Notes: generated by a model from the sequence alone, not told the origin. DNA of 64,000 nt from Haloactinomyces albus (GCF_031458135.1 NZ_JAVDXW010000001.1:2294001-2358000), one strand, 5' to 3'. Counted from the stretch's first letter, positions 8,685 through 18,866 are shown. Numbers and translations are program-made.

Positions 8685-8878
8685 GTGGCTGCCGGATCAA
8701 GCCTACCCTGTTCGGATTCGGCCTTCACCAGGGGGTCGGTCAACTCGATCCGATCGCTGTGGACCCGACCGTCGGGCAATCGCCGGAGCTCAATCGCCGA
8801 AACGATCTCTCCCGTAACCGACCTCGGGCAGTCTAGCACGCACTCCACATGCGATTTCACCAGGGGGCGCAGCGGGTT

Positions 8879-8905
8879 GGGAACTGGTCGGTGTAACAGC
8901 CCGTT
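8879..8905 (+). promoter_or_regulatory. Candidate ECF-sigma promoter of the fhaA operon
   Basis: GGGAAC (8879-8884) and CGTT (8902-8905) are spaced by 17 bases, resembling actinobacterial ECF promoters of the GGAAC-N17-CGTT kind. An alternative vegetative -10 is TACGAT at 8914-8919. Both would give a short leader before the GTG at 8955. Confidence 0.35.
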
Positions 8906-8954
8906 GCCCCAGATACGATGGGAGGCAGGAGTCGTATGTGTGGAGGGGATTGCC

Positions 8955-10364
8955 GTGGGCCTCGTGCAGCGCTTCGAGCGCAGGCTCGAAGGCATCGTCG
9001 GTAACAGCTTCGCGCGCGTGTTCGGCGGTAGAGTCGTGCCGCAGGAAATGGCTCAGGGACTGCAGCGGGAAGCCGACCTGCAGGTCCAGGAGTTGGCCGG
9101 TGGCCGACTGCTCGCCTGTAATCACTACACGGTGCAACTCAGCCCCACCGACCACGACCGGCTCGCCGGAGAGGAGGAACAGCGGGTTACCGACCTTCTC
9201 GCCGACTGCGTTCAGGAGCATCTCACCGAGCAGGGGTGGGACACATATGGTGACGTCGTAGTCTCCCTGGAGCGCTCTGAGACGCTGCACACGGGACAGT
9301 TCCAAATCAGATCGTCCGTCGACCCCGACGTAAGCCGACGGCAGGTAACACCTCGTACCGCAGGAGATCGACCCATGAGCCAGCCACCAGGCCAGTATCC
9401 CCAGGGGGATCCGTACGCCCAGCAGGGGCAGTACGGCTATGACCAGGGCTACGGCCAAGGCCAGTACGGGCAGGACCCCAACTACGGCTACGGTCAGCAG
9501 CCTCAGGGCTACGGCCAGCCCGGTTACGACCCCTACGGCCAGCAGCCGGGATATGGCCAGGGACCCGCCTACGGTCAGCCGCCCCCGGGATACGACCAGG
9601 GCTACGGACAGCCGCAGGCACCGGGCTACGGCCAGCAGCCCGGCGGCGCCTACCCGCAGTCCGGCGGGTTCCCCGACCAGGGCTACGGCCAGCAGCCACC
9701 CCAGGGCTACGCCCAGCCGGGCTACGACCCCTACGGCCAGCAGCCACCGGGATACGCACCCGGGCAGGGCTACGGCCAACAACCCCAGGGCTACGGCCAA
9801 CCCGGCTACGACCCCTACGGCCAGCAGCCCGGCGGCGCCTACCCGCAGTCCGGCGGGTTCCCCGACCAGGGCTACGGCCAGCAGCCACCCCAGGGCTACG
9901 CCCAGCCGGGCTACGACCCCTACGGCCAGCAGCCACCGGGATACGCACCCGGGCAGGGCTACGGCCAACAACCCCAGGGCTACGGCCAACCCGGCTACGA
10001 CCCCTACGGCCAGCAGCCCGGCGGCGCCTACCCGCCGAGTGCGCCGGGTGGCTATCCGGACGCCATGCCGCGGCAGCTCACTGCCACACTGCAGCTCGAC
10101 GACGGCTCCAACCGTTCGTACACGCTCCAGCACGGCAGCAACGTGGTCGGCCGGGGGCAGGAAGGGCAGTTCCGGCTTCCCGACACCGGTGTGTCCCGCA
10201 AGCACATCGAGATCCAGTGGGACGGACAGGCCGCGATGCTGGCCGACCTCGGTTCGACGAACGGCACCACGGTCAACGGCACTCCGGTGCAGACTTGGCA
10301 ATTGGCGGACGGTGATGTGATCCGCGTCGGTCATTCCTCCCTGGTGTTCCGCAGCCAGGGCTGA
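8955..10364 (+). CDS. fhaA: FHA-domain protein FhaA with Gln/Gly/Tyr repeats
   Basis: The product is 469 residues. Residues 1 to about 115 form the FhaA N-terminal (DUF3662) domain, starting [16 protein letters not shown]. Residues about 140-370 are low-complexity Gly-Tyr-Gln-Pro repeats (units such as [19 protein letters not shown]). The last 95 residues are an FHA domain with [19 protein letters not shown] and [11 protein letters not shown], the phosphothreonine-binding loops. In mycobacteria FhaA binds the phosphorylated MurJ-associated pseudokinase and controls wall synthesis at poles and septa; that pseudokinase has a counterpart here at 54283-55857. The GTG at 8955 has GGAGGGG six bases upstream. 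It is the first gene of the operon ending with pknB. Confidence 0.93.
   Translation: MGLVQRFERRLEGIVGNSFARVFGGRVVPQEMAQGLQREADLQVQELAGGRLLACNHYTVQLSPTDHDRLAGEEEQRVTDLLADCVQEHLTEQGWDTYGDVVVSLERSETLHTGQFQIRSSVDPDVSRRQVTPRTAGDRPMSQPPGQYPQGDPYAQQGQYGYDQGYGQGQYGQDPNYGYGQQPQGYGQPGYDPYGQQPGYGQGPAYGQPPPGYDQGYGQPQAPGYGQQPGGAYPQSGGFPDQGYGQQPPQGYAQPGYDPYGQQPPGYAPGQGYGQQPQGYGQPGYDPYGQQPGGAYPQSGGFPDQGYGQQPPQGYAQPGYDPYGQQPPGYAPGQGYGQQPQGYGQPGYDPYGQQPGGAYPPSAPGGYPDAMPRQLTATLQLDDGSNRSYTLQHGSNVVGRGQEGQFRLPDTGVSRKHIEIQWDGQAAMLADLGSTNGTTVNGTPVQTWQLADGDVIRVGHSSLVFRSQG
9626..10035 (+). repeat. Perfect 189-bp tandem duplication inside fhaA
   Basis: Bases 9642-9830 and 9831-10019 are identical. Identity extends 16 bases on each side, so the full repeat runs from 9626 to 10035. 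The unit encodes 63 residues and keeps the frame. Lack of any silent difference shows that the duplication is recent or kept uniform by recombination or slippage. Confidence 0.95.
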
Positions 10365-10412
10365 ATCCGGCCGTCCTGCAGCCGACTACACAGGTAGGAG
10401 CGTTCACAACAG

Positions 10413-10901
10413 GTGTCCGAGCTGGTGATTCAGCTGGCCAGAGCAGGGTTTCTCGCCCTGCTCTGGCTCTTCGTGCTGGCCGCGCTGCGCGTGGTGCGTT
10501 CCGACCTGAACTCGGCGTCCGGCATGCGAGTATCGATGCCGGGTGCAGGCAGGTTCTCGGGGAGGGGTGGTCCGGCCAAAAGCGGTAAACCCTCCCGCAA
10601 CAAGTCCAAGACGCCCCGGCAACTGGTGGTCACCGACGGTGCGCTCTCGGGCACACGCATCTCCCTGGAGGGCCGGCCGATCATGATCGGCCGCGCCGAC
10701 GACTCCACTCTGGTCCTCGACGACGATTACGCGTCGACACGGCACGCGAAATTGTCCCTCCGGGGAACGGACTGGTACGTGGAGGACCTAGGCTCCACTA
10801 ATGGCACATACCTCGATCGGGCGAAGGTCACGGGGCCGACCAAGGTCCCACTCGGCGTTCCGATCCGAATCGGCAAGACGGTGATCGAGCTGCGCTCATG
10901 A
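10413..10901 (+). CDS. fhaB: Membrane-anchored FHA protein FhaB (FipA)
   Basis: This 162-residue protein begins with one membrane helix (LARAGFLALLWLFVLAALRVV, residues about 8-28). A basic, disordered linker follows, then an FHA domain from about residue 70 with IMIGRADDSTLVLDD, STRHAKLS and LGSTNGTYLD. The mycobacterial orthologue FhaB/FipA is a PknA/PknB partner recruited to the divisome. The start is a GTG with TAGGAG about 12 bases upstream. Its stop overlaps the pstP start in ATGA, which implies translational coupling between the phosphothreonine reader and the phosphatase. Confidence 0.93.
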   Translation: MSELVIQLARAGFLALLWLFVLAALRVVRSDLNSASGMRVSMPGAGRFSGRGGPAKSGKPSRNKSKTPRQLVVTDGALSGTRISLEGRPIMIGRADDSTLVLDDDYASTRHAKLSLRGTDWYVEDLGSTNGTYLDRAKVTGPTKVPLGVPIRIGKTVIELRS

Positions 10902-12334
10902 CCCTCGTCCTTCACTACGCAGCCCGCAGCGACCGTGGCCTGGTGCGTTCCAACAACCAGGACTCGGTCTATGCCGGCCCACGACTCCTCGCCCTCGCCG
11001 ATGGCATGGGTGGCCATGCCGCAGGCGAGGTCGCCAGCAAGGTCGTCATCGCAGCGCTCGCGCCGCTCGACGACGACGAACCGGGAGACGATCTGCTCGG
11101 GCACCTGCACGATGCGATGATCTCCGGCAACAGTGCGATCTCCGAACTGGTCGCCAGTGACCCCGATCTGGACGGTATGGGCACCACCCTCACAGCGGTG
11201 CTCTTCGCGGGCAGCAAGCTGGGACTGGTGCACATCGGTGACTCCCGGGCCTACCAGGTCCGCGATGGCGAACTCTCCCAGATCACCCACGACGACACCT
11301 TCGTACAGTCGCTGATCGACGAGGGCCGCATCACCGAGGAGGAAGCCGCCAACCACCCGCAGCGCTCACTGCTGCTCCGCGCGCTCACCGGCCACGAGGT
11401 CGAGCCGAGCCTTGCCGTACGCGAGGCGAGATCCGGTGACCGGTACCTACTGTGCTCCGACGGTTTGTCCAGCGTCGTCAGCGAGGAGACCATCGCGGAG
11501 GCACTGCGGATCAGCGATCCGCAGCAGTGTGCCGACCGGATGATCGAACTCGCTCTCAAGGGCGGCGGACCGGACAACGTCACGGTCATCGTCGCCGATG
11601 TGGTCGACGTCGAATTCGGCAACGACGCACCGATCGTGGCCGGTGCGGCAGGCACCGGTGGGGAGGAGGACCGGCCGCAGCCGGACTCCGCGGCGGCACG
11701 GGCTTCGGCAGCCACCATGCCGAAACCCTCACCGCAACGGCCGGATCCGACAGCCCCTCCCCCCGAACCCCCGCCGCGGCGCCGATGGTTACGTTCCCTG
11801 CTGATCACCGGTGCGGTGGTGGCCGTGCTGGCCGGACTCGTCTTCGCCGGTCGCTGGTGGGTGTTCAGCCAGTACTTCATCGGTGTCAACAAGGCCGACG
11901 ACGTGGTGATCTTCCAAGGCGTGCAGGGCAGCATGCTGGGACTGTCACTGAACCGGCAGGTGGCGGGCTCCTGTCCCGCCGGAGCGGCGGCGGACTGCCG
12001 ACCGATCAGCATCAATGACCTGCAGGAAGCTCAGCGTCCCGACGTGCGCAACGGGATCACCGACCTCCGGGGCCTACAGGGGGCGAAGGAGGCCATGCTC
12101 CGACTGCGCATGACGGCACTGTTGCCGGAGTGCGACAAGTCCGAGCCGAAAACAACGCGGTCGTCCGAGGCTCCCGGCACCTCCCCCACCGCTCCGTCGG
12201 CATCGCCCCCGCCGAACCCGACACAGCAGGAGACCTCCGCTCGGACAGCTCCGAAACCCACCTCCTCGTCCAGTGGCACGCCGCTGGGTGAGGAGACACA
12301 GCGGCCCGGTGTCACCTGTCGGACGGTGAGCTGA
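10898..12334 (+). CDS. pstP: PP2C-family Ser/Thr phosphatase PstP
   Basis: This 478-residue protein has an N-terminal PP2C domain (about residues 5-240) with the metal-binding residues in SNNQDSVY and ADGMGGHAAGEVAS, then GTTLTAVLF, HIGDSRAY and the C-terminal GGPDNVTVIV. A Pro-rich linker follows, then one membrane helix (LLITGAVVAVLAGLVFAG, about residues 302-320) and an extracellular tail rich in Ser, Thr and Pro. PstP is the phosphatase opposing PknA and PknB and acting on the FHA proteins encoded beside it. It overlaps fhaB by four bases and the rodA start by one (TGATG). Confidence 0.95.
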   Translation: MTLVLHYAARSDRGLVRSNNQDSVYAGPRLLALADGMGGHAAGEVASKVVIAALAPLDDDEPGDDLLGHLHDAMISGNSAISELVASDPDLDGMGTTLTAVLFAGSKLGLVHIGDSRAYQVRDGELSQITHDDTFVQSLIDEGRITEEEAANHPQRSLLLRALTGHEVEPSLAVREARSGDRYLLCSDGLSSVVSEETIAEALRISDPQQCADRMIELALKGGGPDNVTVIVADVVDVEFGNDAPIVAGAAGTGGEEDRPQPDSAAARASAATMPKPSPQRPDPTAPPPEPPPRRRWLRSLLITGAVVAVLAGLVFAGRWWVFSQYFIGVNKADDVVIFQGVQGSMLGLSLNRQVAGSCPAGAAADCRPISINDLQEAQRPDVRNGITDLRGLQGAKEAMLRLRMTALLPECDKSEPKTTRSSEAPGTSPTAPSASPPPNPTQQETSARTAPKPTSSSSGTPLGEETQRPGVTCRTVS

Positions 12335-13779
12335 TGTCACAGCCGGTCGCCACCGACGGTGCCGACAGGTCCTCCGGCGACGCAGCACCGGCTCCGCGGG
12401 AATCCACTCGGCGCGGCATCGAGCTGCTCATGCTCGTCTTCGCCGCCTGCATTGTCACGGCGGCACTGGTGCTGGTCGCCATCAACCAGCAGGAGCAGCT
12501 CACCCCGCAGGTGCTGTACTACGGAGGCGCGTTCCTCGCGCTCTTCGGTGCCGCACACTTCGCCGTGCGCCGCTGGGCACCGTATGCCGATCCGCTGATC
12601 CTGCCGCTGGTGGCGCTGATCAACGGCATCGGTCTGGTGGTCATTCACCGCATCGACCTCGGCAACGCCACCGAGGGCATAGAGGGCTGGAGCCCCGCCG
12701 CGCCCTCGCAGGTCATGTACACGGCCATCGCGCTGGTGCTGTTCGTGCTGGTGCTCATCTTCGTCAAAGACCACCGAACCCTGGCCAAGTACAGCTACAT
12801 CTGCGGGCTGGGCGGCCTGGTCGCGCTCGCGCTTCCCGCGGTACTGCCCAGCACCATCGCACCGCCGGTCAACGGTGCGAAGCTCTGGATCTACATCGGA
12901 CCGCTGTCCTTCCAGCCCGCCGAGGTCGCCAAGATCCTGCTGCTGATCTTCTTCGCGTCGTTCCTGGTGTCCAAGCGCGAACTGTTCACCACGGCGGGGC
13001 GCCGCTTCCTGGGCATCGACTTCCCCCGAGCCCGCGACCTCGCCCCGGTGCTGGTGGCCTGGGCGCTGTCCATCGGCATCGTGGTGCTGGAACGCGACCT
13101 GGGTACCTCCCTGCTGTTCTTCGGCATCGTGCTGGTGATGATCTACATCGCCACGGAACGAGCCGTGTGGATCGCCATCGGACTGAGCCTGTTCGCGGCG
13201 GGCTGCTTGCTCGCCTACTCACTGTTCGGGCACGTGCAGGAACGCGTGAACGTCTGGCTCAACCCGATGACCAGTGGTGATAGCGGCTACCAACTCCGAG
13301 AAGCACTGTTCGGCATGGCCACCGGCGGCCTCTTCGGTTCCGGACTCGGCGGCGGCAGGCCGGCGATCGTGCCCCACGCCGAAAGCGACTTCATCATCGC
13401 CTCGGTGGCCGAAGAGCTCGGTCTCCTCGGGCTGGCCGCGCTGCTCCTGGTGTACCTGCTGCTGATGGCGCGGGGCTTGCGCAGTGGTCTGGCCGTGCGG
13501 GACTCGTTCGGTAAGCTGCTGGCGGGCGGCCTGTCCTTCGCCATGGCGCTACAGGTGTTCGTGGTGGCCGGTGGCGTCACCGGTCTGATTCCGCTGACCG
13601 GACTGACCACGCCATTCCTGGCCGCGGGGGGGTCCTCGCTGGTCGGCAACTACGTGCTGGTCGCCCTGCTCCTGCGAATCTCCGATGCCTCGCGTCGCCC
13701 ACAGGTACCGAGCAAACCGAAGCCGAAGCAGGCTCCGATCGCCGAGGCACATACCGAACTGGTGGAGCGTCCCCGATGA
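12334..13779 (+). CDS. rodA: SEDS peptidoglycan glycosyltransferase (RodA/FtsW)
   Basis: This 481-residue polytopic protein has about ten hydrophobic segments and the SEDS hallmarks FQPAEVAKI, LERDLGTSLLF (with the catalytic Asp of the family) and PLTGLTTPFLAAGGSSLVGN near the C-terminus. SEDS proteins polymerise lipid II into glycan strands with a class B PBP. The partner here is pbpA, which overlaps the stop by four bases. Position between pstP and pbpA favours the RodA orthologue rather than the division-specific FtsW, whose gene belongs in the mur cluster elsewhere. The start overlaps the pstP stop (TGATG). Confidence 0.93.
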   Translation: MSQPVATDGADRSSGDAAPAPRESTRRGIELLMLVFAACIVTAALVLVAINQQEQLTPQVLYYGGAFLALFGAAHFAVRRWAPYADPLILPLVALINGIGLVVIHRIDLGNATEGIEGWSPAAPSQVMYTAIALVLFVLVLIFVKDHRTLAKYSYICGLGGLVALALPAVLPSTIAPPVNGAKLWIYIGPLSFQPAEVAKILLLIFFASFLVSKRELFTTAGRRFLGIDFPRARDLAPVLVAWALSIGIVVLERDLGTSLLFFGIVLVMIYIATERAVWIAIGLSLFAAGCLLAYSLFGHVQERVNVWLNPMTSGDSGYQLREALFGMATGGLFGSGLGGGRPAIVPHAESDFIIASVAEELGLLGLAALLLVYLLLMARGLRSGLAVRDSFGKLLAGGLSFAMALQVFVVAGGVTGLIPLTGLTTPFLAAGGSSLVGNYVLVALLLRISDASRRPQVPSKPKPKQAPIAEAHTELVERPR

Positions 13780-15239
13780 ACAAGCCGCTGCGGCGAGTGG
13801 CGCTGGCCATGATGTCGATGGTCGTCCTGCTCCTGGCCAACGCCACCTACGTGCAGGTGATCAGAGCCGAGGAGCTGAGCAGCAATTCGCGCAACAGCCG
13901 GATGCTTTTTCAGGAGTACTCCACCCCACGCGGACAGATCACCGCGGGCGGGAAACTGCTCGCCAAGTCGGTACCGACCAACGACAACCTCAAGTACCTG
14001 CGCACCTACCCGAACGGTCCGCTGTACGCGCCCGTGACCGGCTACTACTCGTTCGTCTACGGATCGAAGGGCATCGAGTCCGCCAAGAACAAGGTGCTCA
14101 ACGGTACCGCCGACTCGCTCGCGTTCACCCGCCTGTCCGACCTCATCATGGGCCGCGAGCAGCAGGGCGGCAACGTCGAGCTGACGATCGACCCGGCGAT
14201 GCAGCAGGCCGCTTACGAGCAGCTCACGAGCAAGGGCCTGCAGGGATCGGTGGTCGCGCTGAACCCGCAGAACGGCGCGATCCTGGCGATGGCCAACTCG
14301 CCCTCCTACGATCCCAACCGCCTGGCCAGCCACAGCAGGAAGCAGCAGACGCAGGCCCATCAGGAGCTGCTCAACGCCGAGAGCGGTCCGCTGATCAATC
14401 GGGCGATCTCGCGGATCTATCCACCCGGCTCCACGTTCAAGCTGATCACCGCCGCAGCCGCACTGGAGACCGGCAAGTACGACTCCGACACGCAGGTCAC
14501 CGCCAAATCCTCGATCCCACTGCCGAAAACCACCAGCGCGCGGCTGCCCAACTACGGCAACAACACCTGCGGCACCCTGCCGACCGCGCCGTTGTGGGAA
14601 GCCATGGCGCGGTCGTGCAACACCGCGTTCGCCAAGGTCGCCGGTGCCGTCGGCGAGGAGAAGCTCCGCGAGGAGGCCCAGGACTTCGGTTTCGGCAAAA
14701 ACCTGAACATCCCCATGAAGGTGGCGAAGTCCGACCTCGGGAAGATCTCGGGCCCGGCGGCGCTGTACCAGAGCGGCATCGGACAGCGCGATGTGCGTGT
14801 CACCCCGATGCAGAACGCCATGATGGCCGCCGCGATCGCCAACGACGGCACGCTCATGAAGCCGTATCTGGTCGAAAAGACCACGGCTCCGGACATGTCG
14901 GTGCTGGCGGATCACGACCCGCAGCAGCTGAGCAAGCCCGTCTCCCCCGAGATCGCGCACACCATCCGGGACATGATGATCAAGTCCGAGCAGTATTCCG
15001 GTGACACGGGTAAGATCACGGGAGTCCAGATCGCCTCCAAGACGGGCACCGCCCAGCACGGCGAGGGCACCGACCCACACGGCTGGTACGTGGCTTTCGC
15101 CCCTGCCGAGAACCCCGAGATCGCCGTCGCGGTGATCGTGGAGGACGGTGGGAACATGGGCGCCGACGCCACCGGCGGAAAGATCGCCGGGCCGATCGGC
15201 CGCGCCGTGATCCGAGCAGGTATGCAGGGGGGTGGCTGA
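13776..15239 (+). CDS. pbpA: Class B penicillin-binding protein PbpA
   Basis: This 487-residue transpeptidase has a short cytoplasmic tail and one membrane anchor (LAMMSMVVLLLANATYVQ, residues 10-27), followed by a small pedestal domain and the transpeptidase domain. Active-site motifs are visible: STFK with Ser219 and Lys222, SCN at 280-282 and KTG at 422-424. Size matches mycobacterial PbpA (about 490). It crosslinks peptidoglycan made by the SEDS partner encoded just upstream. The ATG overlaps the rodA stop (ATGA). The kinase gene pknA starts four bases after its stop. Confidence 0.95.
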   Translation: MNKPLRRVALAMMSMVVLLLANATYVQVIRAEELSSNSRNSRMLFQEYSTPRGQITAGGKLLAKSVPTNDNLKYLRTYPNGPLYAPVTGYYSFVYGSKGIESAKNKVLNGTADSLAFTRLSDLIMGREQQGGNVELTIDPAMQQAAYEQLTSKGLQGSVVALNPQNGAILAMANSPSYDPNRLASHSRKQQTQAHQELLNAESGPLINRAISRIYPPGSTFKLITAAAALETGKYDSDTQVTAKSSIPLPKTTSARLPNYGNNTCGTLPTAPLWEAMARSCNTAFAKVAGAVGEEKLREEAQDFGFGKNLNIPMKVAKSDLGKISGPAALYQSGIGQRDVRVTPMQNAMMAAAIANDGTLMKPYLVEKTTAPDMSVLADHDPQQLSKPVSPEIAHTIRDMMIKSEQYSGDTGKITGVQIASKTGTAQHGEGTDPHGWYVAFAPAENPEIAVAVIVEDGGNMGADATGGKIAGPIGRAVIRAGMQGGG

Positions 15240-15242
15240 CCC

Positions 15243-16805
15243 GTGCCGACCTCCGGCCATCTTCTCGCCGAGCGCTACCGGCTCGATCAACGCATCGCCG
15301 TCGGTGGTATGGGCGAGGTCTGGCAAGCCGTGGACGTACGACTCGACCGCACCGTGGCCGTCAAGGTTCTCAAAGCCGAACTGTGCGGCGACGCGGAGTT
15401 CCTGCATCGCTTCCGCACCGAAGCCCGCACGACCGCCTCGCTGAACCATCCGGGCATCGCGGCCGTCCACGACTACGGCGAAACCGCCGCGACCCCGGAC
15501 GGTCCGGAGGACACCGCCTACCTGGTGATGGAACTCGTCGAAGGCGAGCCACTGGCCGCGATCCTCGCCAGGGAGGGGCGAATCACCAGCGAGCACACCC
15601 TGGAAATGCTGGAGCAGGCGGGCAACGCGCTCCAGGCCGCGCACGGACGCAGCCTGGTGCACCGCGATGTCAAACCGGGAAATATCCTCGTCACCCCGAC
15701 CGGAACGATCAAAATCACCGACTTCGGAATCGCCAAGGCCGCCGACGCAGCCCCGGTGACCCGGTCCGGAACGGTCATGGGTACTGCGCACTACATTTCA
15801 CCGGAGCAGGCTCTGGGCAACGACGCGACACCGGCCAGCGATGTCTACTCGCTTGCGGTCGTGGGCTACGAATGCCTGATGGGGCACCGGCCGTTCCTGT
15901 CCGACAACGCGGTCACGGTCGCGATGATGCATATCCGCGAGGTCGCTCCACTGCTGCCGCCGGACGTGCCCCGGAACGTACGTGCCCTCATCGAGGCGAC
16001 CCTGGTCAAGGATCCTCGTTATCGCTACAGCGGCGGCGGTGAGTTCGCGAACGCGGTGAGCAGCGTGCGTGCGGGTGGCCCGTTGCCCGCACCGGCCGCG
16101 CTCACCGTGCCACCTCAGCAACAACGACAAACGCAGCAGAGCACGGCCGCACACAATACGGGGATATCTCGGCCTCCCGGCGGAGGACCGGGCACAGCAC
16201 AGACCCCGCCGCCCGCGGGGGGAGTGCCGCCCAATCCTTCGGTCAGCGCTCCCGCAGCTCCCGCATCGGGGCATCCCTCGGTCGGAGCCGTCGGGGCCGG
16301 AGTGCCTCCTGTAGGAAGTGGGATGCAGCGCACGGGCGCCTATCCATCCGGAGTATTCCCACCTCCGACACCACCCCCGACACCACCCCCGGCACCGCCG
16401 GACCGCGCGAACCGTATCGGTTTGTGGGTGTTCCTCGCGGTGGTGATCATCGTGGTACTGATCGTCGGCAGCGTGGCGACCTGGCGAGTCGCCACGCAGA
16501 GCAGCCCGTCACCGAGACCGGCCGCCACCGACCGCTCGACGAGGAGCCTCGCCGAGGGAAACTCACGCAACGACCATGCCGGTGTGAGATTCGTCGGCAT
16601 GGATTCCGGAGCACGTTTGGGTCAGACTGCCCTACGGCATCCTGGATCGGGACGGGCTGCGCCCCAGCGCAGCAGCGCCGGACAGCCCACAACGAGCCGG
16701 AAGACAACACACGCCAAGGAAGTCGGGGGAACCGCGCACCGTGCACCCGCTGGGCGACGAGAAGTCACAGGACCTCGGCTGCCACGGGACTACGGGTCGG
16801 CATGA
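15243..16805 (+). CDS. pknA: Ser/Thr protein kinase PknA
   Basis: This 520-residue protein has an intact Hanks-type kinase domain (residues about 10-270): glycine loop [10 protein letters not shown], Lys41 in [14 protein letters not shown] catalytic loop, DFGIAK, and an activation loop ending [12 protein letters not shown] Pro/Ala-rich juxtamembrane stretch of about 110 residues precedes one membrane helix ([20 protein letters not shown]). The roughly 110-residue external tail is basic and has no PASTA motif, which fits PknA rather than PknB. The tail looks poorly conserved and could hide a frame change, though I found no better frame. The start is GTG, three bases after the pbpA stop. Confidence 0.92.
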   Translation: MPTSGHLLAERYRLDQRIAVGGMGEVWQAVDVRLDRTVAVKVLKAELCGDAEFLHRFRTEARTTASLNHPGIAAVHDYGETAATPDGPEDTAYLVMELVEGEPLAAILAREGRITSEHTLEMLEQAGNALQAAHGRSLVHRDVKPGNILVTPTGTIKITDFGIAKAADAAPVTRSGTVMGTAHYISPEQALGNDATPASDVYSLAVVGYECLMGHRPFLSDNAVTVAMMHIREVAPLLPPDVPRNVRALIEATLVKDPRYRYSGGGEFANAVSSVRAGGPLPAPAALTVPPQQQRQTQQSTAAHNTGISRPPGGGPGTAQTPPPAGGVPPNPSVSAPAAPASGHPSVGAVGAGVPPVGSGMQRTGAYPSGVFPPPTPPPTPPPAPPDRANRIGLWVFLAVVIIVVLIVGSVATWRVATQSSPSPRPAATDRSTRSLAEGNSRNDHAGVRFVGMDSGARLGQTALRHPGSGRAAPQRSSAGQPTTSRKTTHAKEVGGTAHRAPAGRREVTGPRLPRDYGSA

Positions 16806-16842
16806 TGGGACGACCGTGGACAAGGATCGGGACTACGCAGCG

Positions 16843-18810
16843 ATGAGCTCACCACGACTTCTCTCCGACCGCTACGAGATCGGAGACACACTCGGCTACG
16901 GCGGTATGTCGGAGGTGCACAGTGGCCGCGACATCCGGCTCGGCCGGGACGTGGCGGTGAAGGTGCTGCGGGCCGACCTCGCTCGTGACCCCACATTCCA
17001 GCTTCGCTTCCGCCGTGAGGCGCAGAACGCGGCCGCGCTGAACCATCCCGCGATCGTGGCGGTCTACGACACCGGTGAAACCGAGTCCGAGAACGGGCCA
17101 CTGCCCTACATCGTGATGGAGTACGTCAACGGGCGGACCCTTCGGGACATCGTCAAGGCGGAAGGGCCGCTCGCGCCCCGCCGGGCGATGGAGGTCATGG
17201 CCGATGCCTCGGCGGCACTGGACTTCAGCCACCGGCACGGCATCGTGCACCGCGACGTCAAACCCGCCAACATCATGATCACCGACTCCGGTGCGGTGAA
17301 GGTGATGGATTTCGGCATCGCCAGGGCCGTCGCCGACGGGCAGGCCGCGGTGACCCAAACCGCCGCCGTGATCGGCACCGCGCAGTACCTGTCACCGGAG
17401 CAGGCCCGCGGGGAGACCGTGGACGCCCGCAGTGACGTTTACGCCGCGGGCTGCGTGCTGTTCGAGTTGCTCACCGGGGACCCCCCGTTCACGGGAGACT
17501 CCCCGGTGGCTGTGGCCTACCAGCACGTGCGGGAGGACCCCAGCAAGCCGTCCGAACACAACGAGCAGGTCCCGGCCTCGCTGGATGCCGTGATCCTCAA
17601 GGCACTGAGCAAGAACCCCGACAACCGCTACGAGTCGGCCGCCGACATGCGCACCGACCTGGTGCGTGTGTTGTCCGGTCAGCGTCCGCAGGCGCCGATG
17701 GTCATGTCCGCCGAAGAACGCACCTCGATGATGACGGGGTCCACCACGGCCCAGGTGACCGAGACGCGGCAGCACTGGCCGGAGGAAATCGCCCGGCCCA
17801 GCGAAGCGGACGAAGCGAACGAGACGGACGAACAGCACCGCAGACGCCGCAGGCGCTGGACGATCGGGCTGGTCACCGCGCTGTGTCTCGGCGTTTTCGC
17901 CCTGGCGGCGTGGCTGACCACGATCATGACGGCCGAACCTGCGGGGCCGAAGCAGATCACGCTCGACAACTACGACGGGCAGAGGATCGCAGTCGCACGT
18001 CAGGCGGCCAGCCAAGCCGGGTTTCAGGTCATGGTCCGCACGCAGGCGTCGTCGGCCGCCGACCAGGGGCGGGTCGTCCGGCAGACCCCACAGCCGAACC
18101 GGCAATACGACATCGGGACCAAGCTCTTCCTGTACAAGGGGACCGGCCCGAAACAGATCGACGTGCCCGACCTCACCGGCATGACGATGGGGGAGGCACA
18201 GAAGACACTCGGCAACGTCGGACTCGCGCTCAACGTCACTCCGAAGAAGAAGGAAGTCACCGACTCCAGCAAGGTCGGCACGATCCTGAACCAGAGCAAG
18301 ACGGGGCGGGTGGACAAGGGCACCATGATCACCGTCACCGTCGGCAAGGCGATCGAGAAGAAAAACGTGCCCAACGTCGTCGGCCGGAGTCTCGAGAGGG
18401 CGACCAGCACACTGGAATCGGCCGGGTTCACCGTCACGAGCCAACAGACGGACTCCCCTAAACCGCAGGGCACAGTGATTTCACAGGAGCCGTCGGCCGG
18501 ATCGAGTGCGCGGCCGGGCAGTGAGGTCGCACTCACCGTCTCCAACGGTTCGCAGATCACCGTGCCCGAGCTCAGGAGCATGTCGGCGTCCGAGGCCGAG
18601 AAAGCCCTGAAGGAGGCCGGCTGGAACGGTGATCTCGACACCGAGAAGAGGGTGACGCACGATCGCTCCCTGGACGAGAAGGTGGTCGGCAGTTCGCCCG
18701 AGGCAGGATCAACGATCGGTAAGGACGAGTCGATCACGCTCTACATCGGTGACTACGAGCGCTCGTCGGACTCCCCGCCTTCCGATGAACTGATCCCCTC
18801 CTTCGACTAG
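16843..18810 (+). CDS. pknB: PASTA-domain Ser/Thr kinase PknB
   Basis: This 655-residue kinase has a glycine loop (LGYGGMSEVHSG), Lys40 in VAVKVLRADL, HRDVKPANIM, DFGIARA and GTAQYLSPEQA. A membrane helix (TIGLVTALCLGVFALAAWL) follows at about residues 345-365, then four PASTA repeats, the last three opening with IDVPDLTGM, NVPNVVGRS and TVPELRSMS. PASTA domains bind muropeptides or lipid II and gate the kinase. The start at ATG 16843 places the catalytic lysine at 40, as in the mycobacterial enzyme. A GTG at 16816 with GGGA upstream is a possible alternative that adds nine residues. A strong terminator follows. Confidence 0.95.
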   Translation: MSSPRLLSDRYEIGDTLGYGGMSEVHSGRDIRLGRDVAVKVLRADLARDPTFQLRFRREAQNAAALNHPAIVAVYDTGETESENGPLPYIVMEYVNGRTLRDIVKAEGPLAPRRAMEVMADASAALDFSHRHGIVHRDVKPANIMITDSGAVKVMDFGIARAVADGQAAVTQTAAVIGTAQYLSPEQARGETVDARSDVYAAGCVLFELLTGDPPFTGDSPVAVAYQHVREDPSKPSEHNEQVPASLDAVILKALSKNPDNRYESAADMRTDLVRVLSGQRPQAPMVMSAEERTSMMTGSTTAQVTETRQHWPEEIARPSEADEANETDEQHRRRRRRWTIGLVTALCLGVFALAAWLTTIMTAEPAGPKQITLDNYDGQRIAVARQAASQAGFQVMVRTQASSAADQGRVVRQTPQPNRQYDIGTKLFLYKGTGPKQIDVPDLTGMTMGEAQKTLGNVGLALNVTPKKKEVTDSSKVGTILNQSKTGRVDKGTMITVTVGKAIEKKNVPNVVGRSLERATSTLESAGFTVTSQQTDSPKPQGTVISQEPSAGSSARPGSEVALTVSNGSQITVPELRSMSASEAEKALKEAGWNGDLDTEKRVTHDRSLDEKVVGSSPEAGSTIGKDESITLYIGDYERSSDSPPSDELIPSFD

Positions 18811-18866
18811 ACGGTGCCCGACTGATCCTGTCCTGGGTGAGTTGGGAGACGCCGCAGAGCCTCGCG

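Noticed and set aside
9626-10035. Possibility that the 189-bp repeat is a CRISPR or mobile repeat
   Set aside because: It is in frame, in a known low-complexity FhaA linker, has no spacers and no flanking duplications.
13650-15791. A 713-codon minus-strand frame opposite rodA, pbpA and pknA
   Set aside because: It is a shadow of three clearly coding genes, has Arg/Gly/Val-rich artefact composition and no ribosome site.
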